A stretch of 64,000 nucleotides of DNA from Saprospiraceae bacterium (GTDB taxonomy: Bacteria; Bacteroidota; Bacteroidia; Chitinophagales; Saprospiraceae). The notes beneath the pieces were generated by a model. The model did not search any database. It was not told where the DNA came from and saw only the letters and a list, made by a program, of their open reading frames with translations. The position numbers were made by a program, and so were the translations under genes. How positions within the stretch are numbered: the stretch's first letter is position 1; each line of letters begins with the position of its first letter. The stretch lies in contig JABSSL010000024.1 in the NCBI GenBank assembly GCA_013214355.1, positions 1 to 64,000 of the forward strand. Reading direction: 5' to 3'. Below, piece by piece: positions 1-8,399 of the stretch.

Positions 1-13
1 TATCTGGCAGCTA

Positions 14-208
14 GGGAAACACGCAACAACGGCTAGGGAGGTCGGTGGCTGGCGAAGATTTAAACAGCCAACTATGACTGGATAGATCACAACTCACAAA
101 AATCGCCAAAGCGCTTGGCAAGAAAACACCCGCCAGGCCCGGGTTGGTGTTTTCCACCAACACAATGGGAGCCAAGGATAGTTGTTGGTGGGAAACACGC
201 AACAACGG
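14..208. repeat. direct repeat and two competing hairpins upstream of the TetR operon
   Basis: A 19-base sequence beginning GGGAAACACG occurs at 14-32 and again, identically, at 190-208. Between them lie two inverted repeats that share a strand: 122-130 pairs with 146-154 (GAAAACACC/GGTGTTTTC), and 147-162 pairs with 183-198 with one mismatch. The segment 147-154 belongs to both, so only one hairpin can form at a time. No convincing gene is seen here. It could be a decayed repeat element or the 3' trailer of a gene outside the window. Confidence 0.5.
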
Positions 209-275
209 CGGGGGATGGCGAGGTCAGCTGAGGAGTCCAAGCAGAGATTTCTCAAAAAAAATTGCATTTGCATAA

Positions 276-297
276 ACTGACTGCACGATCAGTCGGT
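276..297. promoter_or_regulatory. candidate TetR-family operator
   Basis: Imperfect palindrome ACTGACTG-N6-CAGTCGGT, with 7 of 8 arm positions complementary, 12 bases before the preferred start codon of the TetR-family gene. GACTG/CAGTC-type palindromes close to the start of the regulator's own gene are typical of TetR/AcrR autoregulation. The site is seen directly; its function is inferred. Confidence 0.55.
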
Positions 298-309
298 TAT
301 ATTTACAGG

Positions 310-846
310 ATGGATAAAAAGGAACAAATCATAGGAGTGGCCACGCAACTATTCGCAGAGAGAGGTTTTCAAAACACCTCTGTATCTCTAATCTGCGAAA
401 CGGCCGAAGTATCGAAAGGGCTAGTTTTTCACCATTTCAAATCCAAACAGGAGTTGTTAAGGGAGATCTTCTCCCGGACAACCGAATTGATTAAGGATAT
501 CAATGCTGCTGATCCTAGCTGCTCCACTCCTCAAGCGCAACTGAAAGATATGTTAGAATCCTTTTTCGCAGGTTTAGCGGCTAACAAAAGTCTATTTCAG
601 TTCAATCTGAACATGATGCTCCAGCCTTTTACCCGATCCATATTGCAAGACTTGATCGACAAAAGGGCAGCCTTCTTGCTCCAATCCGTGCGAAGAATAT
701 TTGAGGAAATAGATCCAGAAAACGCCTTGGTATTGTCCTATGGCTTCATTGCCGAACTCGATGGCATGGCGCTGCACTACTTCAGTATATATGAAGACTA
801 TCCCTTAGCAGAAATGAAAAATCATCTACTCAAAAAATACACTTAA
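310..846 (+). CDS. TetR/AcrR family transcriptional regulator
   Basis: About 178 residues. The N-terminal helix-turn-helix is typical: MDKKEQIIGVATQLFAERGF, then helices around residues 28-48 with VSKGLVFHHFKSKQEL, the recognition-helix signature of TetR proteins. The rest is an all-helical ligand-binding and dimerisation region. An upstream TTG at 262 would extend the frame by 16 residues, but that stretch contains the palindromic candidate operator, so ATG 310 is preferred. The stop codon abuts the ATG of the acetyltransferase gene, and the GTPase gene overlaps next, so the three are probably one transcript. The effector is unknown. Confidence 0.88.
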   Translation: MDKKEQIIGVATQLFAERGFQNTSVSLICETAEVSKGLVFHHFKSKQELLREIFSRTTELIKDINAADPSCSTPQAQLKDMLESFFAGLAANKSLFQFNLNMMLQPFTRSILQDLIDKRAAFLLQSVRRIFEEIDPENALVLSYGFIAELDGMALHYFSIYEDYPLAEMKNHLLKKYT

Positions 847-1653
847 ATGGAATTCATCCCGACGCAAGAGATCACCGAAATTGTAAACCTTAGAAAGCTA
901 TTGTACCAAGAGCTGACGGCACCTATCGATGCGATGTGGGAGCTGCTATATATTGCCTCCGCACAAGCCTATTTTCTCCAAGTAGGGAACCAAAGACTGG
1001 GCTATTGTTGTATTGATGAAAAGAACCGGCTTTTACAGCTTTTTCTACTCAGCCCATTTAAAGCAAGAGCGATGGAAATTATACAGACAATGATAGATTC
1101 CGGATTGATCGTAGGCGCGCAATTGAGCTCCAGTACACCAACTGCCCTCAACGCTTGCCTCTTTCACACCACCAATATCTCAACTCACACCTTTTGCTTT
1201 GAACATACGAACGAAAGTATCGATTTTGAGGAGCGTCTAGCACTAGAGCTGGTAAGCGAGGAAGAGATTCCTGCTATCAAAGCCTTCCTGAAAAAGGAGG
1301 TAGGAATGGAGGATACCTTTGGCTACACCGAAAACTTGGTGAACAGAAAGGAAATCTTTCGAGCCAAACAAGGCAACACTATTGTAGCTACCAGTGAATG
1401 TAGACTCAGCGATACCCAATCCGAATACGCCGACTTAGGTATGATCGTCAATCAAGACTTCCGAGGCCAAGGTTTTGCTACGGAAATTCTACAATGGCAA
1501 GTCAATCGGGTCTTAAAACTGGGCAGAAAACCAATCTGTTCTACGACGATTGACAATATTGCTTCGCAAAAGGCAATCAAAAAGGCTGGGTTTTATTGCT
1601 CTAACATCATTTTTGATATCGACCTGACACCCACTAAAACCAACGTATCATGA
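847..1653 (+). CDS. GNAT family N-acetyltransferase
   Basis: 268 residues. The C-terminal half (about residues 130-262) is a GNAT fold. It shows the beta4 segment YADLGMIVNQDFRGQGFAT, with the acetyl-CoA pyrophosphate loop in the RGQGFA form of R/Q-x-x-G-x-G/A, and the late motif IDNIASQKAIKKAGF. The N-terminal ~125 residues resemble a second, degenerate acyltransferase-like half without a clear CoA loop. The start codon directly follows the stop of the TetR gene and the stop overlaps the next gene by 4 bases, so translation is probably coupled. The substrate cannot be told from sequence; small-molecule or antibiotic amine acetylation are possibilities. Confidence 0.85.
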   Translation: MEFIPTQEITEIVNLRKLLYQELTAPIDAMWELLYIASAQAYFLQVGNQRLGYCCIDEKNRLLQLFLLSPFKARAMEIIQTMIDSGLIVGAQLSSSTPTALNACLFHTTNISTHTFCFEHTNESIDFEERLALELVSEEEIPAIKAFLKKEVGMEDTFGYTENLVNRKEIFRAKQGNTIVATSECRLSDTQSEYADLGMIVNQDFRGQGFATEILQWQVNRVLKLGRKPICSTTIDNIASQKAIKKAGFYCSNIIFDIDLTPTKTNVS

Positions 1654-2717
1654 CCTACGAAGATCTAGGTTACACCCCTACCCTAGCAGACTACCGACAA
1701 ACGCAAGGCCTTACTGCCTTTGAGATAGGCAGAGTAATCGCCGAGCACAGAGAGCGTTACACCGTCAAAACGCCAGACAAAGAATATGATTCAGAGCTAG
1801 TAGGAAGGCTACGATTTACAGCAGAGGGGCGGCATGACTTCCCCGCTGTAGGAGATTGGGTGGCCTTTTCAGAATATGACGAAGGCAAAGCCTTGATCCA
1901 CGAGATATATCCCCGACATTCTATCATTGAAAGAAAGGCTGTAGGAAAATCTACACAGGTTCAGATTATAGCAACTAATATTGATGTAGGACTTATCGTA
2001 CAGGCCGTTAACCGAGACTTTAACCTCAATCGTCTTGAACGATACCTTACCATTTGCAACGCTTCTAAGGTGGCTCCGATTATAGTACTGAGTAAAGTTG
2101 ATTTGATAGAAGAATCAAGCCTACAAGAATTCATAGCTCAGATTACCAAGCGTCTGGGAAATATCCAGGTTGTTTCAGTAAGCAACCAGCAGGCGAATGG
2201 CTACGCAGCAGTACAAGCCCTGATCGAAAAAGGTAAAACTTATTGCTTACTGGGTTCTTCTGGAGTAGGTAAATCTACGCTTTTGAACCATCTATCTGGA
2301 GAGGAAAAGATGAAGACCAGTGCCATTAGCGATAGCGTTAATAAAGGAAGACACACCACCAGCCATCGCGAGCTCATCGTCCTGGAAGGCGGTGGTATAT
2401 TGATCGATAATCCAGAAATGCGGGAAGTCGGCATCACCGATGCCTCTGCCGGCCTAGAAGCCACTTTTGACACCTTACTAGGCTACGCTGCCCAATGCCA
2501 ATTTAAGGATTGTACCCATACGCATGAAAAAGGGTGTGCCATTATTGCGGCTGTGGAAAGTGGAGAAATCGAGGAGGATGCCTACTACAACTTCCAAAAA
2601 ATGCAGCGCGAACGCGAACACTTCGAATCTAGCTTACAGGAACGCCGGAAGAAGGATCGAGCACAAGGTAAATTGTATAAGAGTATTATGCAGCAGAAGC
2701 GGAAGATGAAGTACTAG
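1650..2717 (+). CDS. rsgA: RsgA/YjeQ-like circularly permuted GTPase
   Basis: 355 residues with the RsgA order: an OB-like N-terminal region, then G4 (LSKVDL), then the P-loop GSSGVGKSTLLNHL (about residues 201-214), a G2-like GRHTTSHREL segment, G3, and a C-terminal zinc-binding segment of the C-x4-C-x-H-x5-C type (CQFKDCTHTHEKGC). RsgA proteins assist late 30S ribosome maturation. G3 here reads D253-N-P-E256, whereas the family has DTPG or DNPG; losing the glycine is unusual. The gene overlaps the acetyltransferase stop by 4 bases (ATGA). Sitting in a TetR/GNAT operon, it may be a specialised paralogue rather than the housekeeping copy. Confidence 0.85.
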   Translation: MTYEDLGYTPTLADYRQTQGLTAFEIGRVIAEHRERYTVKTPDKEYDSELVGRLRFTAEGRHDFPAVGDWVAFSEYDEGKALIHEIYPRHSIIERKAVGKSTQVQIIATNIDVGLIVQAVNRDFNLNRLERYLTICNASKVAPIIVLSKVDLIEESSLQEFIAQITKRLGNIQVVSVSNQQANGYAAVQALIEKGKTYCLLGSSGVGKSTLLNHLSGEEKMKTSAISDSVNKGRHTTSHRELIVLEGGGILIDNPEMREVGITDASAGLEATFDTLLGYAAQCQFKDCTHTHEKGCAIIAAVESGEIEEDAYYNFQKMQREREHFESSLQERRKKDRAQGKLYKSIMQQKRKMKY

Positions 2718-2740
2718 TGCACATCCAATAGCACCTATCT

Positions 2741-3508
2741 TTACCGATCCAACCATTCCTTAAAATCCTGGCATCTTTCTCGGCTGACCACAAAGTCTTC
2801 CTCCACAAAGGGTACCTTGACTTTCAGTCGGCTATTGCTAATCATGGCCACGCCCTTGATAGCTCGGTCTCGCAATAAGACGCCCCGATTGATCCGAAAA
2901 AACTGCTTTTGATCTATCAATCCCTCCAATTCTGCCAAGGTGTATTGCACGGGGTACCGTTTACCTGCTTCCGTAGTGAGGTAAGTCATCTTGTGCTGAC
3001 TTTGAAAGAAAAGAATCTCCTCGGTTGGAACTAGCCGGATATTATCCCCAATCTTGATGGCAAAGCGTTGCTTGTAGGACGGCTGCAAAGATTGCAGGAG
3101 CTGCTGCAATTGATCCGTGGAAAAGCCCTGCGGTTGAGCGGGGGCTGTGGAGACTTGTAGTTTCTCGAGTTTTTCAAAAGCTGAGGTAAGAGATGGCTTA
3201 TCGATGGGTTTCAGCAAGTAATCAATACTGTTCAACTTAAAGGCCTTGATAGCGTACTGATCGTAAGCCGTAGTAAAGATGATGGGACGATCGATTTGCA
3301 CTTGCTGAAAGATTTCAAAACAGATGCCATCCGCTAACTGGATGTCCGTAAAAATCACATCGTAGGTCTGCCCCAAATTTAGCCAGGAGACCGTCTCCTG
3401 TATGGTCGGCAACTTAGCTAAAACTTCCCAATCGGGCCTCAATTGTTTCGTTAGAATTTCTAAGTGGTCAGCGGCAAAGGGTTCATCTTCAATGATGAGG
3501 ATCTTCAT
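2741..3508 (-). CDS. LytTR-family response regulator
   Basis: 255 residues. A receiver domain (about 1-120) has the acidic pocket IIEDEP, the phosphoacceptor D55 in VIFTDIQL, a TTAYD motif and the conserved lysine in LLKPI. A linker is followed by a LytTR DNA-binding domain (about 150-250; IRLVPTEEILFFQSQ, FFRINRGVLL). Its start overlaps the kinase stop by 4 bases, so the pair is co-translated. LytTR regulators of this type pair with LytS/YehU-like kinases and bind direct-repeat sites. The target is not shown by the sequence, but the receptor and TPR genes upstream on the same strand are candidates. Confidence 0.93.
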   Translation of the reverse strand: MKILIIEDEPFAADHLEILTKQLRPDWEVLAKLPTIQETVSWLNLGQTYDVIFTDIQLADGICFEIFQQVQIDRPIIFTTAYDQYAIKAFKLNSIDYLLKPIDKPSLTSAFEKLEKLQVSTAPAQPQGFSTDQLQQLLQSLQPSYKQRFAIKIGDNIRLVPTEEILFFQSQHKMTYLTTEAGKRYPVQYTLAELEGLIDQKQFFRINRGVLLRDRAIKGVAMISNSRLKVKVPFVEEDFVVSRERCQDFKEWLDR

Positions 3509-4542
3509 GCAACTTGAATTATGGGAAGTTTGACGATAAATTGTCCTTGCTCTTGAAGAACTTCTACCGCTCGATTGGTTAAGAAGCCGTAGCGCTTACG
3601 TATGTTTTCTAGACCTAGTCCAAGGCTCTCTCCCATTACGGTCTTAGGTTGTAGCGTATTACTCACTATATAGTAATGTCCATTTTCCTTAATCTGAATA
3701 TCCAAGGGGGATTGAGCCGAAATCACGTTATGCTTGATGGCATTTTCTATCAACATCTGTAAAGCCAGAGGGGCAATCATCTTATCATTGTCTTTTTGCA
3801 CATCAATCGAGACCTTGAGGTTATCTCCAAAGCGAATCTGCTGCAAAAAGACGATAGATTCCACAAATTCCAGCTCCTCCCCTACCGGCACTAGCTCCTG
3901 CTCCTGTTGATCCAACACATAGCGATACACCTCAGATAATTTCTTAATAAACTGGGCTGAAAGGTCAGTATCTCGGTACACTAGTCCTGACAATACATTC
4001 AGGCTATTAAACAAGAAATGTGGATTAACCTGAGCTTTTAAGGAGGCAAACCTAGAGGCCATGGACTCCGTCTTCAGCTTCTCATTCTGAATGGCCACTT
4101 CTCGCCAATTATAGAGAAAAGCTCTTGCTGTCATGAATAAGGAAATCACCAAAGCAATAAATATAGCGGGCAGATGGTCCCTCAGTACTCCTCCAAAACT
4201 AGATATAGTTCTCATCTCCCCATTTTGAATATAAGATAAAATCTGAGTCAAAACCACAGCTGCCAGGAAGGTGTAAATACAGTGCCCAAGCACACCAACC
4301 AATAGGCGACCAGTTGGGCGCTCTTGCCAATTAAGCCCTCCAAAACTCCAGCCCGCTACCCACTCATTTCCCTTCCACAGCACCATCCAAAATATCCCGG
4401 TAAACACAAAGTCTAACCAATATTGATCGAGATTTCGGAGGCAAGCGATACAGGAAATGGCATTGAAGAATATACCAATCGAAAAGACTAGTAGGGAGCT
4501 CTTCAAATGACTTTGCCACGTTTTTACCGGTCTGTCTTCCAT
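3505..4542 (-). CDS. LytS/YehU-type sensor histidine kinase
   Basis: 345 residues. Four hydrophobic segments (about 13-35, 44-62, 80-103 and 122-142) form the membrane sensor. They are followed by the His_kinase (PF06580) signature with phosphoacceptor H175 in QVNPHFLFNSL. The C-terminal ATPase shows the N-box IENAIKHN and the glycine motif GLGLENIRKRYG. There is no separate extracellular sensor domain, so the signal may be sensed in the membrane. The gene is co-translated with the LytTR regulator and lies downstream of the TonB receptor and TPR genes on the same strand, separated by a 180-bp repeat-rich gap. Confidence 0.92.
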   Translation of the reverse strand: MEDRPVKTWQSHLKSSLLVFSIGIFFNAISCIACLRNLDQYWLDFVFTGIFWMVLWKGNEWVAGWSFGGLNWQERPTGRLLVGVLGHCIYTFLAAVVLTQILSYIQNGEMRTISSFGGVLRDHLPAIFIALVISLFMTARAFLYNWREVAIQNEKLKTESMASRFASLKAQVNPHFLFNSLNVLSGLVYRDTDLSAQFIKKLSEVYRYVLDQQEQELVPVGEELEFVESIVFLQQIRFGDNLKVSIDVQKDNDKMIAPLALQMLIENAIKHNVISAQSPLDIQIKENGHYYIVSNTLQPKTVMGESLGLGLENIRKRYGFLTNRAVEVLQEQGQFIVKLPIIQVA

Positions 4543-4570
4543 GCCTGTAAGATAGGGGATAATTAAGAAT

Positions 4571-4716
4571 GTTAAATGTAGAATGAATAATGGGAGAAAT
4601 TGTAAGGTATAAGGGAGAGTGCAGAATGAATAATGGGAATGACCTATGGGCCATTATGCATTACTCATTCTACCCTATTCTTTTATCATTATCCACTATT
4701 CATTCTACATTATTCA
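4571..4716. repeat. AT-rich mosaic repeat in the kinase/TPR gap
   Basis: The 16-mer AGAATGAATAATGGGA occurs at 4580-4595 and 4623-4638. TGTAGAATGAAT (4577-4588) has an exact inverted copy at 4698-4709, and related ATTACTCATTCTA-type words lie between them. The block can fold into long AT-rich hairpins. Similar AT-rich intergenic repeats are common in Bacteroidota genomes. No gene is supported here; the block could weaken or end transcription between the TPR and kinase genes. Confidence 0.6.
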
Positions 4717-4724
4717 TGGTAACC

Positions 4725-5372
4725 CTATTTACAGCTAGCTTGCTGATTACCCAAAGCCATTTCCTTGCCCCAAGTAGGATCGAGCGGATTCTCAGGAGTT
4801 CCTGCGTTTTCAAACATCTGAATCGCTTTTGCCAAAGTGGCACAGCCTTCGGAGTTATCAGAGCCAAAGAACCGGGCCGTTCCGATTTGCATATTAGATA
4901 AAAGCATGAGTGCTCTTGGGTTATTGCCGTCCATTGCCACTGCTTTTTGGAAGGCAGCGATGGATTGCCCAGAGTACTCTGCACCTCTACTACCTGGATC
5001 TATGACTACCCGCATCATGTGTACAAAACCTTCTAAGGTTAGCAGTTCACTATTGCCAGGAGAAAGTTTATCCGCAGCCAATAGGCGCTCCATCGCTTGG
5101 TCTAACATTTCATCCTTAGCTGTAGATTCTTGTACCAAGGTGCTCATGATGATATGTGCGTAGGCACCATAATAGCGGGGATGCCAAGCTTTGGCTTCTT
5201 TTTCGGCAATGCGATCAAAGGTATTGCTAGCGGCTTGGTATTGCTCTAGTGTCTCTGCCTGGAATACTTGCTCAATGGCGGACGTCATAGCCTTTTCATA
5301 GGCGTCGCTGGGCTTTGCAGCAATGATTAAAGCAAAGAATAGAGTACACAATACGAAATCAATCTTTTTCAT
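4725..5372 (-). CDS. secreted TPR-like protein
   Basis: About 215 residues from ATG 5372, which gives a signal peptide (MKKIDFVLCTLFFALIIAAKPSDA). The frame can be extended 17 residues upstream, but this loses the signal-peptide shape. The mature protein is helical with TPR-like repeats (AFQKAVAMDGNNPRALMLLS, LAADKLSPGNSELLTLEG). Two late cysteines (EGCATLAKA, QASCK) may pair in the periplasm. It lies 55 bases after the TonB-dependent receptor stop on the same strand, so it probably serves that receptor or its signalling. The precise function is unknown. Confidence 0.8.
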   Translation of the reverse strand: MKKIDFVLCTLFFALIIAAKPSDAYEKAMTSAIEQVFQAETLEQYQAASNTFDRIAEKEAKAWHPRYYGAYAHIIMSTLVQESTAKDEMLDQAMERLLAADKLSPGNSELLTLEGFVHMMRVVIDPGSRGAEYSGQSIAAFQKAVAMDGNNPRALMLLSNMQIGTARFFGSDNSEGCATLAKAIQMFENAGTPENPLDPTWGKEMALGNQQASCK

Positions 5373-5427
5373 GATGTTGATTATTTTATACGTTAGTTTC
5401 AAGGCTATCTGTGATAGCTTCAATGGT

Positions 5428-7599
5428 TTATAATGTTGGTAATTGATTCAATACTTTTTCCTTGGATAGGGTGATAAAGACCCCGAGGAAAATGAAGCGC
5501 TTGGCAGGCGGACGAATAGCCCGACTCGCAAAGTGCCCCGCTGCATCTGGCTGACTAGCAAATTCATACCCAAACACTTGATCCAAGCCGAGAAGATTGG
5601 TGGCACTCATGTGGATGATGATGTTTTGCTTAAACAGGTAGCTGATGTTGGCGCTGAGGTCATGATAAGTGGGCGTCTTTTCCGTCATGAAACCACTTAG
5701 GTTTGGATTGTGGTAAGGCCTTCCGCTTGCCATGCGATAGGTAGCCCCCAACTGACTCTTGATCGAGTTTACAAAATGCTTCACCACAAAGGAGAAGTTG
5801 TGGGCAGAGGAAAAACTTGGACGAACCTCCGCTGCATAGTCTCTGTAGTCCCGTTTCGTATCTGTGTAGGAGTAAGACACCCAATAGTCAGTGTTTCTTA
5901 GGCTTTTACCATCTCTCCAGAAGAGATCTAAGCCGCGAGCATAGCCCTGTCCATTGTTGTTGAATCCCATGGCCGTTCGAGGATCACTGAACTTCACTAA
6001 ATCCTGGTATTCCTTGTGGAATAACTCGATCCGAAAAGTCTTATTAGAGCGATTGAGCTGGTAGTTTAGGATATAATGATCGGCCCTTTCATTGTCGAGT
6101 TCAGGTACGAGGGCTAACCATTGTCTTTGGGCTGCTTGCTGAAATCGTCCGTAGGCCATGGACACTTGGCTGTGTTTAGCTGTTTTCCAGGCGAGGGAAA
6201 GGCGAGGTGCTACATCCAGCTGATCGTTCAGACTGGTATATTCTGCGCGCACCCCTACCCTTGCCAATAAAGCGGTAGTCAGATAAATATCAGATTCTGC
6301 AAACCAAGCTCCGATCTGTTCTCGAAAGCCATGCTTCCAAACCGCTTCTACATCCGGGTGATTATAGCCTTGCTGAAAACGTCGATTAAAGTAGTCTAAT
6401 CCGGTTCGGAAGGAGACATTATTATTTAAGGTTTTACCTAGTACTACTTTGGAATGTATCCCCCATTCATTCTCCTTGATTTTGGCCACATCAAGGCCAA
6501 TATCATCTTGGCTATCGGTGTAAGACAATCCTGCCTTTAGATTCCACCCACCACCAATCTCGTCCTGTAGCACTGCATTAAGATATAGGTATTGATTATC
6601 TAGTCTGGTTCGGATATTGGTCGTAGGATCATGTAGTTCATATCTGTTCAGGGCCAAGCCTGACCGGTTGAAGTTTCCGAAAAACTTGAATACACCACTG
6701 CTGCTTAGTTTGCTACGGTAAGAGATCGAAGCCTCTCCAGAAGTTGGGGCATCGATCCAGTCTATCTCTTGATTGATTAAATTCGTGTAAGGATCAAGAT
6801 TCGTGTACTGGGCTTTAGCCGCCAGCGAACTGTTTTCCCAAGACCTGGTGATACCGATATCACCTCCCACGCTCATCAAGGATACGTCCATGCGATTTTG
6901 CGTAGCCAAGAACTTAGAATTCATCACTAAAGCGGAGGACAATGCTTGTCCGTATTCCGCGGAGTATCCGCCTGTGCTAAAACTTACCCCGCTGAACATA
7001 TAAGGCATAAAACGAGAGCGGCCAGGCGTATTGGGTGCAGATACCGAATAAAAATTCATCACCTGCATTCCATCTACAAAGGTCTTGGTTTCATAGCCTT
7101 CCCCTCCCCTTACGAAGAGTCTGCCCGATTCTCCAACAGCCTGTGTACCGGGCAAAGTGTTCAAGGCTCCTGCAATGTCACCAGTAGCGCCTGCCGTAGT
7201 AAGAATATCCAGTGGCTTCATCACTTCCTGCTTATTCGCCCCTCCCGCATCAAAGGCGCCTGCCGTAATGACCACATCCTGCAACTCCATCGCATTGACC
7301 TTCATCTTAACCTGAAAAGTCAAGCTATCTCCGTTTATGTGGATGGTTTGTGAAAAGTCCGCAAAACCGAGATAAGTAGCTTTCAGTAATTGTGCTCCGG
7401 TTTCGCTGGTGCTGAAAGAGAAATTTCCTTCTAGATCCGAAGAAGTGCCATCGTAGGTGTCTTCTAGGTAGATGTTTGCGCCAATGATGGCTTCTCCTTT
7501 GCTATCCTTGATCGTTCCTTTGATCCGGGTTTGAGCCGTAGTGGTCTCAAGAATGCCCGTGGTGATCAGTAGCCAGCAAAAGATGTATTGAAGTTTCAT
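5428..7599 (-). CDS. TonB-dependent outer-membrane receptor with CarboxypepD_reg-like domain
   Basis: 723 residues. The order is a signal peptide, a CarboxypepD_reg-like beta-sandwich (about 24-105; IKGTIKDSKGEAIIGANIYL), a plug domain (about 108-225; VGESGRLFVRGGEGYETKTFVDG) and a beta-barrel that ends shortly after an aromatic strand (RFIFLGVFITL). Such receptors import bound ligands through the outer membrane using TonB energy. No SusD partner is adjacent, so a polysaccharide-utilisation role is not supported. The metal, siderophore or peptide substrate is unknown. The TPR gene follows immediately, and a LytTR two-component pair lies further downstream. Confidence 0.92.
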   Translation of the reverse strand: MKLQYIFCWLLITTGILETTTAQTRIKGTIKDSKGEAIIGANIYLEDTYDGTSSDLEGNFSFSTSETGAQLLKATYLGFADFSQTIHINGDSLTFQVKMKVNAMELQDVVITAGAFDAGGANKQEVMKPLDILTTAGATGDIAGALNTLPGTQAVGESGRLFVRGGEGYETKTFVDGMQVMNFYSVSAPNTPGRSRFMPYMFSGVSFSTGGYSAEYGQALSSALVMNSKFLATQNRMDVSLMSVGGDIGITRSWENSSLAAKAQYTNLDPYTNLINQEIDWIDAPTSGEASISYRSKLSSSGVFKFFGNFNRSGLALNRYELHDPTTNIRTRLDNQYLYLNAVLQDEIGGGWNLKAGLSYTDSQDDIGLDVAKIKENEWGIHSKVVLGKTLNNNVSFRTGLDYFNRRFQQGYNHPDVEAVWKHGFREQIGAWFAESDIYLTTALLARVGVRAEYTSLNDQLDVAPRLSLAWKTAKHSQVSMAYGRFQQAAQRQWLALVPELDNERADHYILNYQLNRSNKTFRIELFHKEYQDLVKFSDPRTAMGFNNNGQGYARGLDLFWRDGKSLRNTDYWVSYSYTDTKRDYRDYAAEVRPSFSSAHNFSFVVKHFVNSIKSQLGATYRMASGRPYHNPNLSGFMTEKTPTYHDLSANISYLFKQNIIIHMSATNLLGLDQVFGYEFASQPDAAGHFASRAIRPPAKRFIFLGVFITLSKEKVLNQLPTL

Positions 7600-7741
7600 T
7601 TCCCTTGTTTTTGCCTACAATGTGGGGGCAAAAGGGAGGGGAAAACAAAGAAAGAAAACCGAGATGTCGATTTTCTAGGATAAACTGTAGCGGGAAGGTG
7701 ATGAAAAAATGAGGGTAAGTTCGGAGCTATATTTTAAAAGT

Positions 7742-8338
7742 CTATTCCAGCTCTATAGCATTGGCCTGAATGCGTTTCACCACTCCATTGATGGGAGAAA
7801 TAGAAACTTGAGTTTGGTCTTTCATCACATAGAATAGATACAGGCTATTCTGTCCAATGATCGCCACCTCTTCTGTTTCTCCATCCACAAATTCTACTCG
7901 ATCATTGTGCTTGCATTCCTGGTCTCTCATCTTTTTGGACATCCCAAGGCCTCGACCTAGACCTGTCCCCAAGAGCATAAAAGTGATCAGCATGGTGACG
8001 AAAACTAGCTCAGCAGAAATCAGGCTCGGTTCTGAAAAACGCTCCTCGCGCTTTTCTTCATCAAAAATGCGTTTGTACCAAGATTTGCCTTTATGCTTCT
8101 CGTGAAATTGAGGTTGGATCACCGCGAAATAAATACCAAGAACAAAAACCAAAGTCAGATATGGTTCATCAACCAAGTAGGCCAAAGGACTAAAAAGGAT
8201 GTCTGTAACCGAGGAGTACAGAATAATATTTACCCCCATCAGACCAAAATACATAGAGTCTCGAATGACCCCCAGTAGGAGGAGGTATAGGTACCCAAAA
8301 GAGAGCAGATCTTGAATTCTAAATTGACTGGTTTCCAC
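7742..8338 (-). CDS. hypothetical membrane protein
   Basis: 198 residues with about four hydrophobic segments (roughly 13-30, 31-52, 60-75 and 108-128). These are followed by a hydrophilic C-terminal tail with beta-rich character (NDRVEFVDGETEEVAIIGQNSLYLFYV). The tail reads like a small cytoplasmic beta-domain that might bind a partner. The family is not recognised. It lies between the receptor gene and the SUMF1-like gene on the same strand, with gaps of 142 and 61 bases, so its operon membership is unclear. Confidence 0.75.
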   Translation of the reverse strand: METSQFRIQDLLSFGYLYLLLLGVIRDSMYFGLMGVNIILYSSVTDILFSPLAYLVDEPYLTLVFVLGIYFAVIQPQFHEKHKGKSWYKRIFDEEKREERFSEPSLISAELVFVTMLITFMLLGTGLGRGLGMSKKMRDQECKHNDRVEFVDGETEEVAIIGQNSLYLFYVMKDQTQVSISPINGVVKRIQANAIELE

Positions 8339-8399
8339 CTATTGCAATTTGATAAACAGGATTTTCCGGGTCTCAATTTAGCAAATAAAGCGCATTTGA

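Noticed and set aside
11-205. Minus-strand open frame at the window start
   Set aside because: It spans the hairpins and direct repeat and has no protein similarity recognisable by eye.
4590-4901. Plus-strand open frame over the 4.6 kb repeat and antisense to the TPR gene
   Set aside because: It starts in the AT-rich repeat and is antisense to a better supported gene.
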